From positions 1-7,211 of the forward strand of contig CAZWUZ010000198.1 in NCBI GenBank assembly GCA_964637655.1: a DNA stretch of 7,211 bases, given 5' to 3'. Below are positions 1 to 6,890 of this stretch, in pieces. Below the pieces are notes generated by a model that was not told the DNA's origin, did no database searches, and worked only from the letters and a program-made list of their open reading frames with translations. The position numbers were made by a program, and so were the translations under genes. This DNA comes from CAZWUZ01 sp964637655 [NCBI: uncultured bacterium]. GTDB taxonomy: Bacteria > DAOPZR01. Positions within the stretch are counted from its first letter, which is position 1, and each line of letters begins with the position of its first letter.

Positions 1-220
1 ACCGGGGACGGAACGCCCGGGGCGTTGGCGCTGCGCGACTGGCTGCACCTGCTCTTCCCCGAACTTCCCGATGCTGACAGCGATACGGCAGCCGCGGCGG
101 CCGGGCTGACGGTCACCGGCCTGCCGGCGCTGCTCGCGCTCTACCGCCGCTGCGCGGAGCGCTGGGACGCGCTCCCCCTGCCCGTGCTGCGCGATGTCGT
201 GCCGCTGCTCGACGGCGTCT
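1..220 (+). other. Probable tail of a degenerate DnaQ-like (DEDDh) domain at the helicase N-terminus
   Basis: Many DinG proteins carry an N-terminal DnaQ-type 3'-5' exonuclease domain. The segment here (LLFPELPDADSD, then an Ala-rich helix, then LPALLALYRRCAERWDALP) follows the pattern of the last helices of such domains: the LARxLLPELP region, the alpha-helix, then the helix that normally carries HxAxxD. The His and Asp of that motif are not visible; the place where they should be reads TVTGLPALL. The rest of the domain lies outside the window. This is inferred from pattern similarity only. Confidence 0.4.
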
Positions 221-2658
221 CGCACCCGCATGCGCCGGAGTGGCGGCGGCTGCTGGTGCGGCGCATGCAGGTGGAACTGGCGGGCGCGGTGAAGGGGGCG
301 GCGCCCGGCCTGACCATGCGCGCCGAGCCGAAGGAAAACGTCACGCTGACGGGGAGCGCCGCGTACTTTGCTGCGCAGGGTCTGCTGGCGCGCGACCTCG
401 GCATGGAGGTGCGCCCGGCGCAGGAGCAGATGGCGCAGGGGGTGGAGGACGCGCTCAACGATTGCACGCTGCTGGCCGTCGAGGCGGGGTGCGGGGTGGG
501 CAAGTCGCTGGCCTACGGGCTGCCGCTCTTCCGCTGGTGCGCGGCGACCGGCGAGCAGGCGGTGGTCTCGACCAACACGCGCAACCTGCAGGAGCAGCTC
601 GACCGGCGCGATTTCCCGCAACTGCAGAAAATCCTCGCGCACGAGAATGTCACGGTCAACTGGTGCGTGCTCAAGGGGCGCGAGCATTACCTCTGCCCGC
701 GCCGCCTGCGCGTGCTGCTGCGTCACCTCCCCGCCGACCCGGCGGCGGCGTTGCGTCTCGCCGGGCTTGTCGTCTGGGAGCAGTTCTCCGCCACCTGCGA
801 TCTCGACGAACTCTCCTGGCTGTCACAGCCGGAGCAGCGCGGCCTGCGCGGTGACCTCGGCTCGTCGTATGACGGCTGCCTGCGCCGCTTCTGCGGGTTC
901 CGCAACCGCTGCCATCTGCGGCGGGCGCGCGAGCGCGCGCGACTCGCGGATATCGTGCTCGTCAATCACACGCTGCTGCTGACCGACGCGCGCGCAGCGC
1001 AGCGCCTGCTCCCCCCCTACCGCCGGCTGATTGTCGACGAGGCGCATCATCTCGAGCGGGTGGCGGCGGAGGAACTGGGGGTGGCCGCGGTCTACTGGGA
1101 CCTGCATCACCTCGGGCAGCGGCTGAGCAGCGGGCCGAAACGCGACGCGCAGGGCCTGCTCACCGAGGCGCGCCGCCCGCTCAAGCCCGACGCACCGGAG
1201 CATGGCCTGCTCGACGAGGCGCAGCGCGCCGCTGCCGGGGCGCTGGCCGCGGCGGAGTATTTCTTCCGCGCCCTCAAGCAGGCGTTTTTCCCCGACGCGC
1301 AGTCCCCCGTGGCGCGGCTGCGTCTGCAGGCGGCGATGCCCGACGCCTGGCCGCAGGGGGCGCAGCACGACCTGCAGCAGGCGCTGACGCTGCTGCTCGC
1401 CGCGGCGGACAACATCCTGCGCCGCTGGCCCGACGACGGCAGCGGCGAAGACCCCGAATGGCGGCAGGAACTTGCCGGGTGGCGCGAGGCGTGCACGCAG
1501 TGGCGGGATGCGCTCACTTTTCTCTGCACGCGCGACGATGCATCCATGGTCTACTGGGTCGAGCGGCGGCAGCATTTCGCCCACCTGCAGGCGGCGCCGC
1601 GGCAGGTTGGCCCGGCGTTGCGCGAGGCGCTCTACACGCGCTGCGCCAGCGCGGTCTTTACCTCCGCCACGCTGACCGTGGCGGGTGAATTTACCTACTG
1701 GGCGGAGCGGGTCGGCCTTGCCAACGACGAGCGCCTGCGCACGCTGCGCCTCCCCGAGGTCTTCGATTACGCGCGGCAGGTGAGCGCGGCGGTGGTGCGC
1801 TACATCCCGCACCCGGAGAAGGAGGACCACGCCGCCGAGGTGGCGGAACTCATCGCGCAGGCGGCGGAGCGCACGACGGGCGGACTGCTCGCGCTGTTTA
1901 CCTCGTATCGCGCGCTCAATGCCGCCGCGGCGCTGCTGCGCGGGCGCCTCGAACCCGGCCGCCTGCTCATCCACGGCGAGTCCGGGTCACGCGCCGCGCT
2001 CATCGATGCCATGCGCCGGCAGCCGGGGCTCGTGCTGCTCGGCACCTCGTCGCTGTGGGAGGGGATCGACCTTCCCGGCGACGCCTTGCAGACGGTGCTC
2101 ATGGTCAAACTGCCGTTCACGGTGCCTGACGACCCGCTGCATCAGGCACAATGCGAGGACCTGACCGCGGCGGGACGCGACGCCTTTGCCGAGTGCAGCG
2201 TGCCGCAGATGGCCATTCGCCTGCGCCAGGGGTTCGGACGGCTGATTCGCACGCAGCAGGACCGCGGCTACTTCCTGCTGCTCGACGGGCGCGCGCTGAC
2301 CCGCGGCTACGGACTGACCGTGCGCGCGACGCTCCCCGTCACGCAGTGGCATGAACTGACCGACGCGGTGGAACTTCCCGCCTACTTCGCCTGCACGCTG
2401 CCGTATCCCGCCGCTGAGGAGCCGGACAGCGAGGAGCAGCAGGCGCTCTTCGAGCGGCTCAAGCGCCTGCGCTGGCAGCTGGCGCAGCAGGAGCAGGTCA
2501 AACTCTGGGAGGTCTTCCCTGACGCCACGCTCAAGGCGCTGGTCTACGCGCACCCGCGCACGCCCGACGAGATGCGGCAGGTGAAGGGGATCCGCGACAA
2601 GAAACTGGCGAAATACGGCGAGGTGTTTCTCGCGGCGATCAACGCGGTGGCGGATTGA
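1..2658 (+). CDS. dinG: DinG-family Fe-S ATP-dependent DNA helicase with C-terminal HRDC domain (5' partial)
   Basis: This is a superfamily 2 DNA helicase of the DinG/XPD type, a family that unwinds DNA 5' to 3' and acts on repair and R-loop substrates. Residues are counted from the TTG at base 25. Walker A is AGCGVGKS (154-161) and the DEAH box is VDEAHH (337-342). Motif FTSATL lies at 545-550, SLWEGIDLPG at 676-685 and QGFGRLIR (motif VI) at 735-742. Four cysteines, C224, C285, C290 and C296, form the Fe-S cluster site; the last three have the C-x4-C-x5-C spacing of E. coli DinG. Residues about 802-875 look like an HRDC domain (FPDATLKAL, VKGIRDKKLAKYGE), an extra nucleic-acid-binding module absent from E. 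coli DinG. The frame stays open to base 1, no good Shine-Dalgarno precedes base 25, and residues 1-65 look like the end of a DnaQ-like domain, so the true start is probably upstream. Family assignment is very secure; the domain additions are less so. Confidence 0.93.
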   Translation, partial: TGDGTPGALALRDWLHLLFPELPDADSDTAAAAAGLTVTGLPALLALYRRCAERWDALPLPVLRDVVPLLDGVSHPHAPEWRRLLVRRMQVELAGAVKGAAPGLTMRAEPKENVTLTGSAAYFAAQGLLARDLGMEVRPAQEQMAQGVEDALNDCTLLAVEAGCGVGKSLAYGLPLFRWCAATGEQAVVSTNTRNLQEQLDRRDFPQLQKILAHENVTVNWCVLKGREHYLCPRRLRVLLRHLPADPAAALRLAGLVVWEQFSATCDLDELSWLSQPEQRGLRGDLGSSYDGCLRRFCGFRNRCHLRRARERARLADIVLVNHTLLLTDARAAQRLLPPYRRLIVDEAHHLERVAAEELGVAAVYWDLHHLGQRLSSGPKRDAQGLLTEARRPLKPDAPEHGLLDEAQRAAAGALAAAEYFFRALKQAFFPDAQSPVARLRLQAAMPDAWPQGAQHDLQQALTLLLAAADNILRRWPDDGSGEDPEWRQELAGWREACTQWRDALTFLCTRDDASMVYWVERRQHFAHLQAAPRQVGPALREALYTRCASAVFTSATLTVAGEFTYWAERVGLANDERLRTLRLPEVFDYARQVSAAVVRYIPHPEKEDHAAEVAELIAQAAERTTGGLLALFTSYRALNAAAALLRGRLEPGRLLIHGESGSRAALIDAMRRQPGLVLLGTSSLWEGIDLPGDALQTVLMVKLPFTVPDDPLHQAQCEDLTAAGRDAFAECSVPQMAIRLRQGFGRLIRTQQDRGYFLLLDGRALTRGYGLTVRATLPVTQWHELTDAVELPAYFACTLPYPAAEEPDSEEQQALFERLKRLRWQLAQQEQVKLWEVFPDATLKALVYAHPRTPDEMRQVKGIRDKKLAKYGEVFLAAINAVAD
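2428..2649 (+). other. HRDC domain encoded at the 3' end of the helicase gene
   Basis: Residues about 802-875 of the helicase (counted from base 25) match the HRDC (helicase and RNase D C-terminal) pattern: a first helix LFERLKRLRWQLAQ, then WEVFPDATLKALVYAHPRT, then the EMRQVKGIRDKKLAKYGEVF hairpin-like segment, ending two residues before the stop. HRDC domains bind nucleic acid and are typical of RecQ and RNase D. Presence here is seen in the sequence; the binding role is known for the family and inferred for this protein. Confidence 0.75.
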
Positions 2659-2707
2659 CCGGGGGCTGCATCCGCCTGATGTCCCCGGCAGGCATCGCCT
2701 CCGGCGA

Positions 2708-2737
2708 TTGACAGCGACGGAGCACCTGCGGTAGGAT
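2708..2737 (+). promoter_or_regulatory. Sigma-70-type promoter for the TMEM43-like gene
   Basis: A perfect -35 hexamer TTGACA (2708-2713) is followed after 18 bp by TAGGAT (2732-2737), which matches 4 of 6 positions of TATAAT. Transcription would start near 2744, leaving a leader of roughly 47 nt. It lies in the 132-bp gap between helicase and membrane protein genes. The -35 overlaps the right arm of a small hairpin (ATCGCC/GGCGAT, 2694-2708). Nothing else recognisable lies in this gap. Confidence 0.65.
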
Positions 2738-2790
2738 AGCAGCAGTCACGGGGCCTTGCCCCGTCCCATCCCGGCAGTTGAGGAATGAAC

Positions 2791-3840
2791 ATGGCAGACA
2801 CCGTAACCAGAACGGAACATATCGGCTGTTTCGGCAAACTGATGGAATCGATCAAGAACCTGGTGGGCGCGGTCATTCTCGTGCTGATTGCGGTCGCGGT
2901 CATCTTCGGCAATGAGTATGTCACGGAACGGCAGGCGGACAATCTTGCGGCCGGCGCCGCGTCGGTGGTTGAAGGCGTGGCTGACACGGTCAATCCCGCG
3001 CTCGAGGGAAAACTGGTCCATCTTTCCGGCATGGCAACAACGACGGAACAGTTGACCGACCAGCAGTTCGGTATTTCGGTCAACGCGCTGAAACTGACCC
3101 GCACGGTCGAGATGTACCAGTACAAGGAAACCGCAAACACCACCACGACCAAGAACGTGGGCGGCTCCGAGGAGCGCACGACCACCTACTCATACCCGAT
3201 GGAATGGTCGTCAACGCTCATCAGTTCCGCATCGTTCCAGGACCGCACCAAGGTCAACCCGTCGTCCATGCCTTACCAGACGCAGAACTTTGTCGCGCGG
3301 CAGGCGGTACTCGGCGCCTTCACGCTGCCTGAGAGCATCCTGCAGTCGCTGAGCGCGACCACGGGCCTGACCACGCTTCCGGCGCCCGCCATCCCGGGCG
3401 CGCGGCTCAACGGCAGCGGCTACTACATCGGCGCCAACCCGGGCCCGCAGGTGGGTGATGTGCGCATCACCTTCGCGCAGGTGGCACCGCAGGTCATCAG
3501 CATCTGCGCGCGGCAGACCGGCAGCACCTTCACCCCGTTCAGCACGGAATCGGGCACCATCGAAATGGTGGTGGCAGGGACGCAGACGGCGGCGCAGATG
3601 TTCGAGAGCGCGCAGTCGGGCAACAAGATGCTGCGCTGGGGCCTGCGCTTCCTCGGCTGGCTGCTGCTCTTTGCCGGGATTGCCATCGTCTTCCAGCCGC
3701 TGGTGGTCATCGCTGATGTCATTCCGCTGGTCGGCAACCTGCTGCAGCGCGGGGTGACGCTGATTTCGCTGCTCATCTCCGTGCCGGCGGCTATTATCCT
3801 CATGATTGTGGCGTGGTTTATCGCCAAAATGCTGGCGTAA
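2791..3840 (+). CDS. TMEM43 (LUMA) family membrane protein
   Basis: This protein of 349 residues resembles the TMEM43 family, known from the human inner nuclear membrane protein LUMA and present in many bacteria, where its role is not established. The layout is typical: a short N-terminus, one membrane segment (about 23-40, VGAVILVLIAVAVIFG), a long soluble part of about 245 residues, then a C-terminal membrane region (about 287-310 and 322-347) with the family pattern G-x-FLGWLLLFAGIAIVFQPL, VIADVIPLVGNLL and AWF. The middle part has W139 before SS, VNPSSMP (155-161) and FTLPESIL (177-184), as in relatives, and a Thr-rich stretch at 113-132. ATG 2791 is preferred over ATG 2785 because the AGGA at 2781-2784 is 6 nt from the former but touches the latter. 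It has its own promoter upstream and a strong terminator downstream, so it may be transcribed alone. Confidence 0.85.
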   Translation: MADTVTRTEHIGCFGKLMESIKNLVGAVILVLIAVAVIFGNEYVTERQADNLAAGAASVVEGVADTVNPALEGKLVHLSGMATTTEQLTDQQFGISVNALKLTRTVEMYQYKETANTTTTKNVGGSEERTTTYSYPMEWSSTLISSASFQDRTKVNPSSMPYQTQNFVARQAVLGAFTLPESILQSLSATTGLTTLPAPAIPGARLNGSGYYIGANPGPQVGDVRITFAQVAPQVISICARQTGSTFTPFSTESGTIEMVVAGTQTAAQMFESAQSGNKMLRWGLRFLGWLLLFAGIAIVFQPLVVIADVIPLVGNLLQRGVTLISLLISVPAAIILMIVAWFIAKMLA

Positions 3841-3854
3841 CACGTATAGTCTGC

Positions 3855-3888
3855 AGCCCTGTCCCGCTTCGGCGGGACAGGGCTTTTT
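3855..3888 (+). terminator. Rho-independent terminator with UUCG tetraloop
   Basis: A perfect 12-bp stem, GCCCTGTCCCGC (3856-3867) and GCGGGACAGGGC (3872-3883), closes a TTCG loop with the favoured C-G closing pair and is followed by TTTTT (3884-3888). An extra A-T pair (3855/3884) is possible. It begins 15 nt after the stop of the TMEM43-like gene and should end that transcript. Confidence 0.93.
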
Positions 3889-3892
3889 GCAC

Positions 3893-3897
3893 GGAGG
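3893..3897 (+). promoter_or_regulatory. Shine-Dalgarno of the SDR gene, abutting the terminator
   Basis: GGAGG (3893-3897) sits 6 nt before ATG 3904 and fixes that start. It lies only 4 nt after the T-run of the terminator (3888), so no promoter fits between the terminator and this gene. Confidence 0.85.
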
Positions 3898-3903
3898 AAG
3901 GCC

Positions 3904-4632
3904 ATGACAGTGCAACCTGACCTGCAGGGGAAGACGGCGCTGGTTACCGGCGGGAACCGCGGTATCGGCAAGGCCATCGCCCTCGCGCTGGCGCGCTGCG
4001 GGGCGAAAGTGGCTATCAGCGGGCGCAATGCAGAGACGCTGGCGGCGACAGCGGCGGAACTGAACGCGCTGACGCCCGGCGCCTTCTGGCGGCAATGCGA
4101 TGTGCGCGACGAGCAGCAGCAATTGACACTCTTTGCCGCGGTGCGCGAACAGTTCGGAAAGCTCGATATCTGCGTGCCCAACGCGGGCGAAGCGACGCTG
4201 GCCAGCGCTACCGACACGACGCTCACGCAGTGGCAGCGCGACATCGATACCAACCTGACGGGGACCTTTCTTACCTGCCGCGAAGCGCTGAAGATGATGG
4301 CGGAGCGCACAACGGGGTGCATCATCCCCGTCATCAGTCAGGCAGGGACCATGCCCTTCCTGCTGCGCGCCGCCTACTGCGCCTCGAAGTGGGGCGCGCT
4401 GGGGTTTAGCAAGTGTCTCGCGCTTGAGGCGAAGCCGCTCGGGGTGCGCGTGACTGCACTCTGTCCCGCGAGCGTGGCGACGGACTTCCAGCAGCACAAC
4501 CCGATGGGGATGGAGTGGATGCTCGATGCTGATGATGTGGCGCAGGCGGCGCTCTACGTGCTGACGCTGTCGCCTAATGTCGACCTCGACGAACTGATTC
4601 TCCGCTGCCGCCGCAAGCCGGCCAGAAAATGA
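3904..4632 (+). CDS. Short-chain dehydrogenase/reductase (SDR), classical type
   Basis: This 242-residue protein is a classical SDR, a soluble NAD(P)(H)-dependent oxidoreductase. The nucleotide-binding motif TGGNRGIG is at residues 15-22, D66-V67 follows beta-3, and the NAG motif (as PNAG, where NNAG is usual) is at 92-95. The catalytic set is complete: N117 (DTNLTG), S145, Y158 and K162 (YCASK). The basic residues R19 in the glycine loop and R41 after beta-2 point to NADP(H) rather than NAD(H). P188 in LCPASVATDF matches the usual PG motif region with Ala in place of Gly. The C-terminus is short and basic (RCRRKPARK). The substrate cannot be told from sequence; FabG-like, sepiapterin-reductase-like and sugar or alcohol SDRs share these features. 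The preceding terminator sits right against its ribosome site, so it depends on read-through or on a promoter inside the previous gene's end. Confidence 0.92.
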   Translation: MTVQPDLQGKTALVTGGNRGIGKAIALALARCGAKVAISGRNAETLAATAAELNALTPGAFWRQCDVRDEQQQLTLFAAVREQFGKLDICVPNAGEATLASATDTTLTQWQRDIDTNLTGTFLTCREALKMMAERTTGCIIPVISQAGTMPFLLRAAYCASKWGALGFSKCLALEAKPLGVRVTALCPASVATDFQQHNPMGMEWMLDADDVAQAALYVLTLSPNVDLDELILRCRRKPARK

Positions 4633-4683
4633 GCGGGACCGATGCAGGGCAGAAAATGCGTGAACGGTATCCCGTCGTATCGC

Positions 4684-4714
4684 GCTCTGCGTGCTCTGTG
4701 TGCTCTGTGGTGAA
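4684..4714 (+). repeat. GCTCTGTGT-type 9-nt tandem repeat (CACAGAG intergenic repeat family)
   Basis: Three consecutive 9-nt units, GCTCTGCGT (4684-4692), GCTCTGTGT (4693-4701) and GCTCTGTGG (4702-4710), are followed by TGAA. On the other strand this reads TTCACCACAGAGCACACAGAG, a pattern I recognise from dispersed intergenic CACAGAG repeats in several bacterial phyla, often mistranslated as TTEHTEH peptides. It fills the gap between the SDR and pncC genes. Only one copy is in this window. Confidence 0.7.
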
Positions 4715-4735
4715 CGTAGTGATGAGGTTGAGCCG

Positions 4736-5242
4736 ATGAACGACATGATACGGCAACTGGCGCAGGACGCGCTGGCAGTTTTCGTGAAGCGGGGCGAGAC
4801 GCTGGCGACCGCGGAATCGTGCACGGGCGGACTGCTCGGCGGCGCGCTGACCGCGGTGGCGGGGAGTTCCGCCTATTTCCTCGGCGGCGTCGTCGCCTAC
4901 GACAACGCGGTGAAGGTGCAGCTGCTCGGGGTTGAGCAGAAGGCGCTCGACGAGTACGGCGCGGTGAGCGTGGCGGTGGCGCGGCAGATGGCGGAAGGGG
5001 TCGCGGTGAAAACCGGGGCGAACGTCGCGGTCGGCATCACCGGGGTGGCGGGCCCGTCGGGGAGTGAAGGCAAACCCGTCGGCACGGTCTACATCGCCAT
5101 CGCGCGCGGTGAGACCAGTCGCGTGCAGAAATATCACTTTGCCGGCGACCGCGACGCAGTGCGGGAACAGACCGTGCAGCGCGCGCTGGAACTGCTGCTT
5201 GGGCGCGAACCGGCGCATGTCCAGCCCGACCCGCAGGGCTGA
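4736..5242 (+). CDS. pncC: Nicotinamide-nucleotide amidohydrolase (PncC / CinA C-terminal domain)
   Basis: This 168-residue stand-alone CinA C-terminal domain should be a cytoplasmic NMN deamidase, converting nicotinamide mononucleotide to nicotinic acid mononucleotide and ammonia in the pyridine nucleotide cycle, which recycles NMN released by NAD-dependent DNA ligase. Visible family motifs are TAESCTGG (25-32, with the nucleophile serine S28), AYDNAVK (54-60, matching the family's TYSNxxK with its conserved Tyr and Lys), ITGVAGPSG (101-109), KPVGTVYIA (113-121) and FAGDRDAVR (135-143). The length is that of free-standing PncC, without the N-terminal MoaB/MoeA-like (COG1058) domain of full CinA. 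ATG 4736 is chosen because GAGG (4724-4727) lies 8 nt upstream and the family N-terminus fits; a GTG at 4691 would extend the protein through the repeat at 4684-4714 and is unlikely. The next gene begins one base after its stop. Confidence 0.93.
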   Translation: MNDMIRQLAQDALAVFVKRGETLATAESCTGGLLGGALTAVAGSSAYFLGGVVAYDNAVKVQLLGVEQKALDEYGAVSVAVARQMAEGVAVKTGANVAVGITGVAGPSGSEGKPVGTVYIAIARGETSRVQKYHFAGDRDAVREQTVQRALELLLGREPAHVQPDPQG

Positions 5243-5243
5243 G

Positions 5244-6890
5244 ATGCACGAATCGGCGCCGGCGGCGGTGCCCGTGCCACTGGGCGCGGCGCGGCACTGG
5301 TTGGTGCCTGCTGCTGCGCTGGTCGTGGCGCTGCTCTACTGGCTGACCTGTGCACGCTGCGTCGTCGGCAGCGGCGACAGCGGCGACTTTATCGCCGCGG
5401 CAGCGTGCAACGGCATTCCGCATCCGTCGGGCTATCCGCTCTACACGACGCTGGCGCATCCGCTGCTGCTGCTCACCGCGGGGAGCAGTCCCGCCTTTGT
5501 CCTCAATCTCTTTGCCGCCGCGTGCGCGCTCGGTACCGTGCTGCTGCTCATGCTCATCACGCAGCGCCTGACGGGGTCTGCTGTCGCGGCGGGGCTGTCG
5601 GGCGTCTGGTTTGCCGTCGGTATCCCGTTCTGGTCGCAAGCGGTGCGCGCTGAGGTCTACACCCTGCATACGCTGCTGCTTGCGCTGGTGCTGGGTGGCA
5701 TGCTCGGTATGGTGCGCTCTCCGCGCGCGCGCTGGACGTACCTGGCGGTGAGCGGACTGGCGCTGGCGCTGACCAATCACCTGACTGCGGTCACGTATGT
5801 GCCGGCGCTGCTGGTCGCGCTCTGGCAGCGGCGGTCGGCATGGCGGGTCATTCTGGCAGCAGCGCTGGCCGGCGCGCTGCTGCTGGCTGTTCTCTATGGA
5901 GGTATCATGCTGCGCGCGCAGGCGCAGCCCGCGGTCAACTGGGGCGACCCGTCGACGCCGGCGCGGCTCGGGCAGCTCGTCACGTTGCAACTGTACAGCG
6001 GCCTAAAGACGGGCAACCTTGACCCCGGGGTGAAGTTTGCAGCGTTGTGGGAGAGCGCGCGGGCGCAGTTCGGACTGTCGGGACTGCTGCTGCTGTGTGC
6101 CGGCACAGCGGCGTACTGGCGCACGCAGCGCGCCGCGGCGATTATCCTGCTACTGGCGCTGCTGGTGCCGCTGGCTACCGTGCTGCTGCTCTTTTCGCAG
6201 CGCGACACGGTGACCCTCGCGCATGCCATCGGCAACCACTTCCTCACGGCGTATGTCGCGGCGGGGGTGTTGCTCGGCGGCGGCGTTGCCTGGGCGCTCG
6301 ACAGCGGGCGCGTCTGGCGTCGCCTCGCGCTGGTCGCGCTGCTGCTGCTGATTACCGTGCACGGCTGGCGCGGCTATCGCGCCTGCGACCTGTCGCAGTA
6401 CGAGGATGTTGCCCTCTATGCCTACAATATCCTGCGGCAGGCGCCGGTTGACGCCATCGTGCTCACTCATACCGACATGACGGAGTTCCCGCTCAGGTAT
6501 TTCCAGGTGGCGGAACAGGTGCGGCCTGACGTGACGGTGCTCAACGACCGCCTGCTCGGCTACGACTGGTACTACCCGCGCGCGGGGCTGCAGGTGCCAG
6601 CTGGCGCCACCCCGCAGGCGAAGCGGCAGGCGGCGGTGGCGGAATTACTGACGCGCGCAGCGGGGAATGTCTACCTCTGTGAAGCGCTGCCGGAAGAGTA
6701 TTTTGCCGGATATGAACTGCAGCCGCACGGACTGCTTTTCCGCGTGGCCGCGCGCGGCGACAGCATGCCTTCCGTGGCACAGCAGCTGCGCCGCTATCGC
6801 GATATTATTCCGCCACTCGGGCCTGCACCGGCAGGCGAACTCGAACCGCCCATCGTGAGAGGCAATATAGCCCTGGCTTTGCGGCGTTGA
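5244..6890 (+). CDS. DUF2723 (TMEM260-like) polytopic membrane protein, putative glycosyltransferase
   Basis: This 548-residue protein belongs to the DUF2723 family, which includes the human O-mannosyltransferase TMEM260; bacterial members are thought to be lipid-linked-sugar-dependent glycosyltransferases of the GT-C fold. The family signature lies just after the first membrane helix (about 19-37): GDSGDF (44-49), then IPHPSGYPLY (58-67), with D45 and D48 as likely catalytic or metal-site acids. AEVYTLH (136-142) is a second conserved spot. Roughly ten hydrophobic segments follow up to about 373, and then a soluble, probably periplasmic, domain of about 175 residues. ATG 5244 is chosen: it is one base after the pncC stop, with AGGG at 5235-5238, and the family similarity starts soon after; the frame is open further upstream only as an overlap with pncC. 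The C-terminus ends abruptly in RGNIALALRR, where relatives often carry a TPR-like tail (see the next entry). Acceptor and donor are unknown. Confidence 0.85.
   Translation: MHESAPAAVPVPLGAARHWLVPAAALVVALLYWLTCARCVVGSGDSGDFIAAAACNGIPHPSGYPLYTTLAHPLLLLTAGSSPAFVLNLFAAACALGTVLLLMLITQRLTGSAVAAGLSGVWFAVGIPFWSQAVRAEVYTLHTLLLALVLGGMLGMVRSPRARWTYLAVSGLALALTNHLTAVTYVPALLVALWQRRSAWRVILAAALAGALLLAVLYGGIMLRAQAQPAVNWGDPSTPARLGQLVTLQLYSGLKTGNLDPGVKFAALWESARAQFGLSGLLLLCAGTAAYWRTQRAAAIILLLALLVPLATVLLLFSQRDTVTLAHAIGNHFLTAYVAAGVLLGGGVAWALDSGRVWRRLALVALLLLITVHGWRGYRACDLSQYEDVALYAYNILRQAPVDAIVLTHTDMTEFPLRYFQVAEQVRPDVTVLNDRLLGYDWYYPRAGLQVPAGATPQAKRQAAVAELLTRAAGNVYLCEALPEEYFAGYELQPHGLLFRVAARGDSMPSVAQQLRRYRDIIPPLGPAPAGELEPPIVRGNIALALRR

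Noticed and set aside
1009-1018. The C-run in the helicase gene as a programmed frameshift site
   Set aside because: The reading frame runs intact through it into the DEAH box, and no alternative downstream product makes sense.
823-1974. A 383-codon - strand open frame inside the helicase gene
   Set aside because: It is fully antisense to conserved helicase motifs, with Arg/Gln/Ala-rich composition and no recognisable domain.
2659-2708. A terminator for the helicase gene (CCGGGG 2659-2664 with CCCCGG 2683-2688; ATCGCC 2694-2699 with GGCGAT 2703-2708)
   Set aside because: The first stem has an 18-nt loop, the second is only 6 bp with a 3-nt loop overlapping the -35, and neither is followed by a T-run, so intrinsic termination is not supported.
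4623-4658. A short direct repeat CAGAAAATG at 4623-4631 and 4650-4658
   Set aside because: Nine bases occurring twice within 36 bp at a gene end, with no inverted repeats or mobile-element features; it may be chance or a small duplication.
4684-4714. A CRISPR array or CRISPR remnant
   Set aside because: The units are 9 nt and directly adjacent, with no spacers and no cas genes nearby.
3211-4824. A 537-codon open frame on the - strand spanning the TMEM43-like, SDR and pncC genes
   Set aside because: It overlaps three well-supported genes and a strong terminator, its translation is low-complexity and rich in Arg, His and Gln, and it crosses the intergenic repeat. It is a shadow caused by high GC content.
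5064-5243. A 60-codon N-terminal extension of the DUF2723 protein
   Set aside because: It overlaps conserved pncC sequence out of frame, has no family similarity, and ATG 5244 has a suitable position and a nearby AGGG.
5037-5990. A 317-codon - strand open frame across the pncC/DUF2723 junction
   Set aside because: Its Arg/Gln-rich low-complexity translation is antisense to the DUF2723 signature; it is a GC-driven shadow.
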